Shown in pieces: positions 56,488 to 64,000 of a stretch of 64,000 bases of DNA. The first letter of the stretch is position 1; each line of letters begins with the position of its first letter. The DNA comes from Symbiodinium natans (taxonomy: Eukaryota > Sar > Dinophyceae > Suessiales > Symbiodiniaceae). The stretch lies in NCBI GenBank assembly GCA_905221605.1, contig CAJNDS010002390.1:508239-572238 (forward strand), given 5' to 3'. The notes beneath the pieces were generated by a model that saw only the letters and a program-made list of their open reading frames with translations, did no database searches and was not told the DNA's origin. The position numbers were made by a program, and so were the translations under genes.

Positions 56488-56503
56488 GCGAAGGCCGGAA
56501 GCC
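56488..56503 (+). other. Weak coding island about 56462-56508
   Basis: Acceptor tctacgcAG and donor GTAAGC bracket LGARSMVICEGRKP. Isolated; not chained to a gene. Confidence 0.25.
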
Positions 56504-57082
56504 GTAAGCCCCAAGGTTTACAATCACAATGCCTCAGAAACCCTCAACCCCCTGAAAACCCTTAAGAAACCCTTAAAACACTAAAAACCCTAAACCCGAA
56601 GCCCAGACAAAGCCCTGAACCCTAAAAAACCGTAAATCCCTCAAAGCCCGAAAATTTCTAAACTTTTGTCCGTTTTGAGCCGTGTTAACGCTTGCAATTT
56701 CCACCCAAAAGCGTGAGGTGAGCAATTTAAGGCAGACGAAGACTAGGGTTTAGGGTTTAGGGTTCAGGGTTAAGGGTTAAGGGCAGCTTAAACAGACTGA
56801 AGCAGCCACTGCCTGCCCAGCTGTCCTTTCTTTGAGTTTGGGAGTCCGCGGAACCATGGATGTCACTAGCCTTGCCTTTGTGTGGTTAGGTTTCAGGGTT
56901 GAGCCCTAAACCCTACACCCTACACCCTACACCCTACACCCTACACCCTAAACTACCGACCAGCATGCTCTTTACGAAAAGTCCGCGAAGCTGGCGCCTT
57001 AGCATGTGCAGCAACCAGAGCCGGAGCTTCCGTGTCAAGGCCCTGAGGCTCGAATTGCTCACAGCATATTTGAAGCGTCATC

Positions 57083-57820
57083 ATGGTCGATTCGGAGCCA
57101 TTCAAGGGCCTGCCGTGCAGGTTTGGGTCTCAATGTGCAAGGCCCAACTGCTGGTACAGCCATTCGGAGGAGCGTGAGGCGACTCAAATGACACCTCCAT
57201 GCAGGTTTGGTGCTTCCTGCACCCGGGCCAACTGCTGGTTTGCGCATCCAAATGCCCCCCAGACGGTTTGCAGGGAAGGCGCAGAATGTACCAGGGCCGA
57301 CTGCTGGTTTCGGCACCCAGAGGGCTGGGTGGCAACACCAACTCCTTGCCGGCATGGCGCCAGCTGCACATGGGCGAAGTGTTGGTTCGCTCATCCTGCC
57401 GAGCGTCCGGATCCCAACTCCGAAAGCGTTCAGCGTGAGCGGTACTGTAGGAGCATCTTTGTTGGACGCCTCTCTGTGGATCGCGCCGAGACCAAGGATG
57501 AAGACCTCAAGGATTACTTCGAACGTTTCGGGGAGATCGTGGTGTGTAGCGTGGCCAGAGCCAACAACTCCAAAGCTGGCAAGAGCCGCGGCTTTGGGTG
57601 GGTGGAGTTCCGAGACAAGCAGTCGGCAGATGCTGCCATTGAGAAAGGACATCCTGTTTGGCAGGTGCAGCAAAGGACCTACCAGCCATCAGGCGGCACG
57701 TTCCTTGCAGCTCATGACCGCACACAGCGTGTATCAATCAAACAACATGTCAACAGCGACGTGTGCATGCTCCATTTTATCGCGTTCCATTTCCGCAACC
57801 CTACAACCCTACAACCCTAA
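57083..57820 (+). CDS. RNA-binding protein with four Nab2/ZC3H14-type CCCH fingers and one RRM
   Basis: Longest convincing uninterrupted frame in the window (245 codons). Four tandem fingers of the form C-x5-C-x4-C-x3-H occur at about residues 12-27, 40-55, 63-78 and 88-103 (for example CRFGASCTRANCWFAH). This spacing is that of poly(A)-binding Nab2/ZC3H14 fingers rather than TTP-type C-x8-C-x5-C-x3-H. An RRM follows at about 122-195, with RNP2 IFVGRL and RNP1 KSRGFGWVEF. The first ATG is preceded in frame by TGA (57071-57073). A GT after WQ (CAG|GTGCAG, about 57663) could be a donor, since the frame after it lacks the last RRM strand and runs into repeats. The likely role is mRNA binding; by inference only. 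It faces minus-strand exons tail to tail. Confidence 0.8.
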   Translation: MVDSEPFKGLPCRFGSQCARPNCWYSHSEEREATQMTPPCRFGASCTRANCWFAHPNAPQTVCREGAECTRADCWFRHPEGWVATPTPCRHGASCTWAKCWFAHPAERPDPNSESVQRERYCRSIFVGRLSVDRAETKDEDLKDYFERFGEIVVCSVARANNSKAGKSRGFGWVEFRDKQSADAAIEKGHPVWQVQQRTYQPSGGTFLAAHDRTQRVSIKQHVNSDVCMLHFIAFHFRNPTTLQP

Positions 57821-57848
57821 ACCCTAAACGTGCATCTACATGACCTCA

Positions 57849-57974
57849 TCAGTGCACAAGATGAACAAACCGTGCTGATATGCCAGCTCTGTTTCGCAAA
57901 TCAGGTCTCATCGCTCCGCCGCGTGCTGTCAAGACCAGGTCTCTTCGACTTCTCCCGCGATTCTTGGGCCGCGC
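57849..57974 (-). CDS. Terminal exon of a minus-strand gene
   Basis: Acceptor ccacAG (minus strand), 42 codons to TGA: ARPKNRGRSRRDLVLTARGG, AMRPDLRNRAGISARFVHLVH. Very basic N-terminal part. Joins the exon at 58206-58334 in phase 0. Confidence 0.5.
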   Translation of the reverse strand, partial: ARPKNRGRSRRDLVLTARGGAMRPDLRNRAGISARFVHLVH

Positions 57975-58205
57975 CTGTGGAAAAGGGTTTTAGGGTTTAG
58001 GGTTTAGGGTGTAGGGTTTAGGGCTGGGAATCCTGCCTCGTGTCCGCGGCTTAAGGCCAAAAACGCAACGCGGAACCGCTGGCATTTCAGGGGATTAGCC
58101 CACCAATGGATTCATGGAGGACCCCCTGACAGAAACCTTTTACACCCCCTATTCTGGCGTAAGCCCTAAACCCTAAGCTAAGCAGGTTCAGAAATCAACG
58201 CTTAC

Positions 58206-58334
58206 CTTCTTTCTGCTGCCTGTTTGGGGTCTGGAGGCTCTTGCCTGCTGGAACGATTGGAACGCTTTTCTGCACATCTCGACTGCATGCATCCAATACA
58301 GGGGCTCTGTGCAGAACTTTGATAGAATGCCTAC
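58206..58334 (-). CDS. Minus-strand exon (PLYWMHAVEMCRKAFQSFQQ)
   Basis: 43 open codons with a pyrimidine-rich acceptor (caaccgctccAG) and a consensus donor GTAAGC. Starts VGILSKFCTE and ends ARASRPQTGSRKK. Unrecognised. Confidence 0.55.
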
Positions 58335-58384
58335 CTGGAGCGGTTGAGGGATGATAGGAGGATGACTTTCGGGTTTATCTACAG

Positions 58385-58801
58385 TTGGAACCACGGGCCC
58401 TTAGCAGGGTTTCCTTCCCCTTGTTTAAAGAGATTGGAACGGATCCGAAGTATGTGCCCTTATTATGTGTAGAGTATGTAAGAGTTAAGGGTTAAGGGTT
58501 AAGGGTTAAGGGTTAAGGGTTAAGGGTTAAGGGTTAAGGGTTAAGGGTTAAGGGTTAAGGGTTAAGGGTTAAGGGTTAAGGGTTAAGGGTTAAGGGTTAA
58601 GGGTGTAGGGTTTAGGGTTTAGGGTTTAGGGTTTAGGGTTTAGGGTTTAGGGTTTAGGGTTTAGGGTTTAGGGTTTAGGGCTTAGGGTTTAGGATTTAGG
58701 GTTTAGGGTTTAGGGTTTAGGGTACCCTAAACCCTAAACCCTAAACCCTAAACCCTAAACCCTAAACCCTAGTTCAGGGCCCGTACTTCGGATCCCCTAG
58801 T
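58385..58801. mobile_element. E-family MITE expanded by three telomere-like arrays
   Basis: Arms GGATCCGAAGTATGTGCCC (about 58441) and GGGCCCGTACTTCGGATCCC (about 58778) are inverted. Between them: (TTAAGGG)n 58480-58603, (TTTAGGG)n to 58722, then (CCCTAAA)n to 58770. Confidence 0.68.
58480..58770. repeat. TTAAGGG, TTTAGGG and inverted CCCTAAA arrays
   Basis: (TTAAGGG) about 17 copies, (TTTAGGG) about 16, then head-to-head GGGTACCC and (CCCTAAA) about 6. Confidence 0.92.
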
Positions 58802-58872
58802 TTGGGTCACAGCAGGGAACCTGGCTCAGGCCCCATGCAATTGAGACAGGGGCCCCCGGGTTTGCGGAGTTG

Positions 58873-59014
58873 TTTAGGGTTTAGGGTTTAGGGTTTAGGG
58901 TTTAGGGTTTAGGGTTTAGGGTTTGGGGTTTGGGGTTTGGGGTTTGGGGTTTGGGGTTTGGGGTTTGGGGTTTGGGGTTTGGGGTTTGGGGTTTGGGGTT
59001 TGGGGTTTGGGGTT
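58873..59014. repeat. TTTAGGG then TTTGGGG array
   Basis: About 7 TTTAGGG and 13 TTTGGGG with a sharp boundary. Confidence 0.92.
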
Positions 59015-59089
59015 TAGGGTAGATATAAGGTAGGATTTAGGATTTAGGCTTTAGGGTGTATGAGGTTTAGGGTCTTGGGTTTAGAAATA

Positions 59090-59165
59090 ACTTGAAGGTT
59101 CATGGGTAGTATGGGTAGTTATAAGCAGGGTTGCAAGTACTCCTCAATCAAGCTATAACCGGGCA
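59090..59165. mobile_element. D-family MITE, left half
   Basis: ACTTGAAGGTTCATGGGTAG followed by GTTATAAGCAGGG. Confidence 0.5.
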
Positions 59166-59439
59166 AGAGTGTCTTTTTTTGTCGTGCTTCGGGGCGAATT
59201 TTCAATTTTGCTTTTTGTTGCTGCGGGGCGCCTTTTTTGTCAGTTTTTGCTGTCGCTGCAAGGCGCGTCATTGCCCTTGCTGTTGCTGCGGGGCGTTTGG
59301 TTTTTCTTTGCTGCTGCAGGTCGTCGAGCAAAACCCAAAACCTTGGGGTTTAGGGTACCCCATATGAACCCCAAGATCCAAAGCCCGACACTCAAAAAAT
59401 AGAAATGGGGGGCCAGGGAGACGTGCCAAAGAATTGAGG

Positions 59440-59552
59440 GGGTTTAGGGTTTAGGGTTTAGGGTTTAGGGTTTAGGGTTTAGGGTTTAGGGTTTAGGGTT
59501 TAGGGTTTAGGGTTTAGGGTTTAGGGTTTAGGGTTTAGGGTTTAGGGTTTAG
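59440..59552. repeat. TTTAGGG array
   Basis: About 16 copies. Confidence 0.9.
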
Positions 59553-59894
59553 GGAGCTTCGAAGAAGCTCCTGGTTTAGCCTGATCAAAGTATGCCCTGA
59601 GACTCGTAATCCCTGCTATGAACGCTCGAAGAAACTCCTGAATAAGCTCCTCAAAAATCCAAAAAAGGAAAACTACGTCTCCAAAAAGCCTACGAACTAA
59701 ACCCATGTTGAGTGGAGGGCGTCTACAGTCCTCTCAGCACCCCCTAAGCCCTAAACCCAAAACCCTAGACCCTAAACCCTAAACCCTTACTAACCCTCAA
59801 CCCTAAGCCCTAGTCCACCCAATCCTCGCACACTCCGGCCACCGCAAGGACTTCTGGGGCCCCCCATGGCGGTTCTTCAGAAGGCGAGGATGCG

Positions 59895-60240
59895 GTTTAG
59901 GGTTTAGGGTTTAGGGTTTAGGGGTTTAGGGTTTAGGGTTTAGGGTTTAGGGTTTAGGGCTTTAGGGTTTAGGGTTTAGGGTTTTAGGGTTTTAGGGTTT
60001 TAGGGTTTTAGGGTTTTAGGGTTTTAGGGTTTTAGGGTTTTAGGGTTTTAGGGTTTAGGGTTTAGGGTTTTAGGGTTTTCGGGTTTTAGGGTTTTGCGGT
60101 TCTAGGGTTTTAGGGTTTTAGGGTTTTAGGGTTTTAGGGTTTTAGGGTTTAGGGGTTAGGGTTTAAGGTTTAAGGTTTAGGGTTTAGGGTTTCGGGTTTA
60201 GGGTAGTTTAGAGTTTAGGGTTTAGGGTCTCGGGTCTAGG
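59895..60240. repeat. TTTAGGG and TTTTAGGG arrays
   Basis: 7-mers 59895-59970, 8-mers 59970-60150, then mixed. Confidence 0.9.
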
Positions 60241-60772
60241 GTCGTTTAGGGTTTCGAGTGTAGGTTCTTGGGCTTACCGGTTTCGGGGTGTTGAGAAAAT
60301 AGGGTTTGGGGTTTTGGGTGGCACTTGCGACTTTTGGGGCCTCTCGGGCTTTTCGGCTTGGGGTTTAACGGCTCAATGTAGGGACCAACACAATCATCAA
60401 CTTTCTGTATATAGGGATGATCAAGGTTATTAAAATTAACCTCCTGTCTCAGGGTTTGGGGTTGCAGGGCGTCGTACGGCTTCAAGTCTCAGGGGCTGGG
60501 CGAGGGGGCTGCAGATTTCGGGCTTAAGGTGGATATGGGGTTGGGGGTTTAGGGTTTAGGGTTTAGAGTAATCCTTAACCCTGGGTTGCGTGGTCTCTTT
60601 CCTAGCTTGTGCGTTCTAACGTTAACCTGACAGTCGCACGAGCCGCTTGCAGCAGAGGCAGCGGTGTGGGAAGCGGGCAGGATATCATGGGATCTTTTAC
60701 AAGCCCCATCTTACCCGCCTTCGAATTGGCCCCCGGCAAAGCCAAAATGGCTGAATTTAAAAGCCCAAAACA

Positions 60773-60880
60773 CCAAACCCTAAACCCTAAACCCTAAACC
60801 CTAAACCCTAAACCCTAAACCCTAAACCCTAAACCCTAAACCCTAAACCCTAAACCCTAAACCCTAAACCCTAAACCCTA
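60773..60880. repeat. CCCTAAA array
   Basis: About 15 copies. Confidence 0.9.
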
Positions 60881-61016
60881 GGCAGGGGGGGAAGTACAGG
60901 ATCCGATGAGGCGCAGCCAACGCTCGTGCGCTCGAAGTTCTCAAGCCCTGCTACCCTAAACAGAGACTCCAACGCATACCCGTTCATTACAAGGGTTTAT
61001 ACCGGGTTTGGGGGTT

Positions 61017-61180
61017 TTAGGGTTTGGGGTTGTTTGGGGTTGTTTGGGGTTGTTTGGGGTTGTTTGGGGTTGTTTGGGGTTGTTTGGGGTTGTTTGGGGT
61101 TGTTTGGGGTTGTTTGGGGTTGTTTGGGGTTGTTTGGGGTTGTTGAGAGTTGTTGAGAGTTGTTGAGGGTTGTTTAGGGT
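61017..61180. repeat. TGTTTGGGGT 10-mer array
   Basis: About 12 copies of the 10-mer then GTTGAGAGTT units; longest unit in the window. Confidence 0.92.
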
Positions 61181-61321
61181 TTAGGGTGCTCCGTACCACC
61201 TAGCCCTAAGGCACCACTGCCTTGGGGACGACGTGTACCCTAAAAGGGGAGCACCGGGTATGTGGATTTTCAAGGTCCATTTAACAGCTCAGCATTAGGG
61301 CGGGCTTAGGGTTTTGGGTTT

Positions 61322-61395
61322 AAATATCCCCTCGTAACAGTCCTAAATAGGGATGATAAAAGGGGGCACTATAATCCCTATTCAGGACTGCTGCC
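61322..61395. mobile_element. Degenerate A-family MITE
   Basis: CCCCTCGTAACAGTCCTAAA...TATTCAGGACTGCTGCCAA; arms weakly matched. Confidence 0.45.
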
Positions 61396-61560
61396 AACTG
61401 TGCTTTGGGCTTCGGGCTTAGATATTCCACCCCCCCACTCCCTCACGCGCATTTAGAGGGGCGGCTGGAGGAGGAGATTTTACAGCAAGGCGAACACGGG
61501 GGACCTGCTACCCAGCTTCTTCTTTCTGACACCGAAACAGCTCGTGCCTTCGTGTCTGAT

Positions 61561-62034
61561 TCAATCTGAGAGGCTGTCACACAGAGCATCATGCAGTGCA
61601 TCCAGCCACTGAGGAAGCACATGAAGGTCCATAAAGTCGCTCATGTGGTCCTTCTTGCAGGCCCCGCACTGTCCGGCCGGGACCACGAAATTGCCCTGGC
61701 AGTCACTGCGGAAAGACTGGCGCCATTGCGCTTGCACATGAGGATCAGTGAAGGGGAACAGCTTCACCTCGATGCATTCGCCGTGTTCAAAATGGAAACC
61801 TTGGCTGCTGAGCACCCGGGCCACGAACAAACGGCGGTTTGACAGGGAGTAATAGAGGCCGTCCGATGGGTTGCGCACCACATGCGGGGCTGGAGCATCT
61901 TCGAAATGTGAGGCGCCGGAAAGGCACTTCCGAATGGTCTCGTCAACTGGCTTGCCATCTTTGAAGCAGAACGAGATACGATCGTGTGAGAACCGGATGT
62001 CGTGCGGCTTCAACTGCTTGTTGGCGCGCTGTCA
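61561..62034 (-). CDS. Minus-strand exon or gene of a protein family I recall as dinoflagellate-type
   Basis: Frame opens after a minus-strand acceptor gacAG (about 62035): RANKQLKPHDIRFSHDRISF, CFKDGKPVDETIRKCLSG, then GLYYSLSNRRLFVARVLSSQ and CGACKKDHM, ending LCDSLSD, TGA. The pair 'F.DG.P...TI..L.SG' and 'Y.L.NRRL' is a combination I recall from uncharacterised dinoflagellate proteins. No ATG in the first codons, so earlier exons are probable beyond 62035. A GT inside the last codons could splice it onward instead of stopping. Confidence 0.62.
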
Positions 62035-62212
62035 AGATCGCTGCAAGCCCTTTATGGAAATAACTTCGCCTAGAATATTGTACTTTCACATCTTGCCTAG
62101 TTACCTCTAGTGTGACAGACTTGATGCCGAGCGCCCAGGGTTTCAGCTGAGCTCGGAGCTACATTCGTCCTCGCGTGTGTTGGCCTTGTGAACCTGAGGC
62201 CTTGCAGCAATG

Positions 62213-62310
62213 GCTGCCCAAAGGCTCTTATGTAGTACCTTTTTGGAGTGGCATACTAAAATCCCCTATAACTAGCCCCAAAAGGAACTACATTGGAGCC
62301 TTTGGGCAGC
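62213..62310. mobile_element. L-family MITE, 98 bp, near-perfect hairpin
   Basis: GCTGCCCAAAGGCTC / GAGCCTTTGGGCAGC ends with inner AGTACCTTTTTGG / CCAAAAGGAACT arms. Confidence 0.72.
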
Positions 62311-62560
62311 ACACATTGCCACCTTTTCTCACAAGTGCTCATGTGATGCTGCCTGTGTCCGTTTTGTCGTTGCTGGTCTGGCTGGGTCTGTTGTGCCAAA
62401 AACCCTGGAACCATGCAAGTCTGGGCTTCGAAAAAAGGGCTCGCGGATGTAGAGTTGAAGCTCGGGTATTCGATTCATGAGAAGCTGCAGCCTTGATCTG
62501 GATCATCAACAGCCAAATGCCCCAACCCTGTTTAGAACTCACCGCTTTAAAGTACATTGG

Positions 62561-62648
62561 GAGTCTAGGATATTAGGGGTACCCTATTGGGGTCCTCATC
62601 TTTCAGGGATCCTACTATTTGGGGGTCTTTCATTCAATAAACTCCCAG
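62561..62648. mobile_element. K-family repeat
   Basis: AGGGGTACCCTATTGGGGTC...CTACTATTTGGGGGTCTTTC. Confidence 0.5.
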
Positions 62649-62705
62649 TTGTTTTGTTATCCCCGAAGAGCTGTTTTCACAAATAAGTAGGGGCCCATAG
62701 AAGTC

Positions 62706-62808
62706 CAAGGAGGACGAGCAGACCGTCGCGACGTCGGAGATTGGCATAAGCCAAACTTTCAAGACTGCGCCACGACTTCTGTTTTCAAGCTTGGAGTGAA
62801 AGTTGTCC
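62706..62808 (+). CDS. Coding island (EDEQTVATSEIGISQTFKTA)
   Basis: Acceptor tccaAG; 31 codons, continuing PRLLFSSLE, then TGA. Could be terminal or spliced earlier. Confidence 0.4.
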
Positions 62809-62880
62809 CTAAACCCGAAACCCTAAACCCTAAACCCTAAACTCTAAACCCTAAACCCTTTATAAAAGTCCCTGCGTTCA

Positions 62881-62932
62881 AAGTATAAGCCGCCCAAGAT
62901 ACCCATTCTGACCCAAGACGCCCCTGCATGAG
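62881..62932 (+). CDS. Coding island (YKPPKIPILTQDAPA)
   Basis: Acceptor ttcaaAG, ends at TGA. Short, unassigned. Confidence 0.33.
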
Positions 62933-62974
62933 GGCACCGGGCTTTGTGCTGCAATGTCGGCTGCTGCTTTTTGG

Positions 62975-63112
62975 GGGGGATTTAGGGTTTAGGGGTTGAG
63001 AGGTGTAGGCGTTTAGGGGTTTAGTTTAGGGGTTTAGGGGTTTAGGGGTTTAGGGGTTTAGGGGTTTCGGGGTTTCGGGGTTTAGGGGTGTAGGGGTTTA
63101 GGGGTTCAGGTC
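62975..63112. repeat. TTTAGGGG 8-mer array
   Basis: About 14 copies with TTTCGGGG variants. Confidence 0.88.
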
Positions 63113-63189
63113 TGGGTCTTAAAACTCAAAACCTCCAGGCCTCCCGGAAGCCTTGAATCGGTTCAGGGCTTGGAGGCAAACCTGTGGAA

Positions 63190-63306
63190 TATGTAAAGAG
63201 CCTGTAGTTAACCGACCACATAGCTTCCAAAGCACACTGCTTCAGGATGCCATTCTGTTTCTTGTGCATCCCAGAGCACGACTCAACCTGAGGAAACGGA
63301 ACAACT
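63190..63306 (+). CDS. Coding island interrupted by a B-family MITE
   Basis: Reads CKEPVVNRPHSFQSTLLQD, AILFLVHPRARLNLRKRNN and then enters a MITE (63307-63389). May be a third introner-disrupted exon, but no duplication is seen. Confidence 0.4.
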
Positions 63307-63389
63307 CGTTGGTAGCCCAGTGGCACCCTTTTGCACTTCTTTTGGCTAATGGTTGCCCTTATCACAATATGGTTTCTGGGCTACCAAGT
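63307..63389. mobile_element. B-family MITE, short copy
   Basis: Perfect inverted ends TTGGTAGCCCAG / CTGGGCTACCAA; 83 bp. Confidence 0.7.
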
Positions 63390-63734
63390 CTGAAGTGAAT
63401 CCGTGCGGGGCTTGCCAGCAAGCAAGCCTGCGTCAGAAGCCTCCAAAAAAAACCGTGGGAAAGACCTCGACTGCTATAGCTTTACCAAACCCTAAACCCT
63501 AAACCCCAAACCCTGAACCCTGAACCCTATACCCTAAACCCGAAACCCTGAGCTCGACCCGAAATCCGAATCTCCAAACTTTGGCAGGAGGTTCAGGGCT
63601 CTGGGGTTTCAGGGTTGAGGGGCAAAGTTTCGGGTTTTGGGCTCATGGGCTGTCTGGACCCTGTTAAACCTAGAGGGCATATCGGGATTCCAGCGTTCAG
63701 GCGACTCATTTCTTCAATCTAAATGGAAAACATG

Positions 63735-63793
63735 TATATGTATATACATCATATACATATATATATATATAGATATACACGCATATGAAAGAA

Positions 63794-63829
<36 letters not shown>

Positions 63830-63845
63830 TATGTATATGTATATA
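63735..63845. repeat. (AT)n/(ATAC)n microsatellite
   Basis: TA-rich; similar blocks occur at 8309-8332, 9329-9420 and 12355-12435. Confidence 0.85.
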
Positions 63846-63924
63846 GCAGCTCGGCACCAGTGGCTGCCTCTCGAACGAAACCCTTCAAGCCCAATCATCT
63901 TCAAACCTTAGACCCCTAAACCTA

Positions 63925-64000
63925 AACCCTTGAACCCCTTGAACCCCTTGAACCCCTTGAACCCCTTGAACCCCTTGAACCCCTTGAACCCTTAAACCCC
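63925..64000. repeat. CCCCTTGAA 9-mer array at window end
   Basis: About 7 copies, running off the window. Confidence 0.88.

Noticed and set aside
59119-59402. Frames LLLLRG.../AATARAM... near 59.2 kb
   Set aside because: Degenerate repeat of a GCTGCTGCGGGGCG unit; open on both strands with low complexity.
60738-60760. Minus-strand AGCCATTTTGGCT, a 13-base match to the spliced-leader core
   Set aside because: The 13-mer is itself a hairpin palindrome, the neighbouring leader bases (CCGT..., ...CAAG) do not match, and no gene start follows on that strand.

Overview
The window looks like nuclear DNA of a dinoflagellate. Four things seen in the sequence point there: hundreds of scattered TTTAGGG/CCCTAAA (plant/algal-type telomeric) repeats in both orientations; genes cut into very short exons separated by introns that mostly start with GC (a few with GT or GA) and end in AG; many 80-150 bp fold-back (MITE-like) elements, at least one of which is an intron flanked by a target-site duplication (an 'introner'); and LINE-like and copia-like reverse transcriptase remnants. 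The genus cannot be decided from the sequence. Long open frames are rare and most are made by the repeats themselves; the real coding information is in islands of 20-100 bp between repeat arrays.

Layout. 0.7-15.8 kb: exons of an unidentified helix-rich protein (gene A, + strand; phases fit across its listed junctions from 3.7 kb on) plus a 0.95 kb element with 91 bp terminal direct repeats. 16.0-16.5 kb: a degenerate minisatellite. 16.7-26 kb: coding islands of one or more unidentified + strand genes (gene B), including two introns built from the same MITE family. 27.2-51.1 kb: a uroporphyrinogen decarboxylase gene (UROD, heme/chlorophyll pathway) recovered as 21 small exons (about 1.0 kb of coding DNA in 23.8 kb); its introns carry telomere-like arrays, MITEs, a copia RT fragment and a LINE RT remnant. 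51.7-55.1 kb: short exons of a small unidentified gene (gene D). 57.1-57.8 kb: an uninterrupted frame with four Nab2/ZC3H14-type zinc fingers and an RRM. 57.8-62.0 kb: minus-strand exons of one or two genes convergent with it. 62.7-63.3 kb: further + strand coding islands. 

The repeat arrays are not one repeat. Each is locally homogenised for its own variant (7-mers TTTAGGG, TTTGGGG, TTAAGGG, TAAAGCC, CCCTCAA, CCCTAAG; 8-mers TTTTAGGG, CCCCTAAA, CCCTCAAA; 9-mer CCCTATAAA; 10-mer TGTTTGGGGT). One array is inserted in a MITE between 18 bp direct repeats and another contains a head-to-head junction, so these tracts behave like mobile or repair-inserted sequence. All exon calls rest on reading frame, splice dinucleotides, phase agreement and, for UROD only, residue-by-residue agreement with the known family as I remember it; no search was run.
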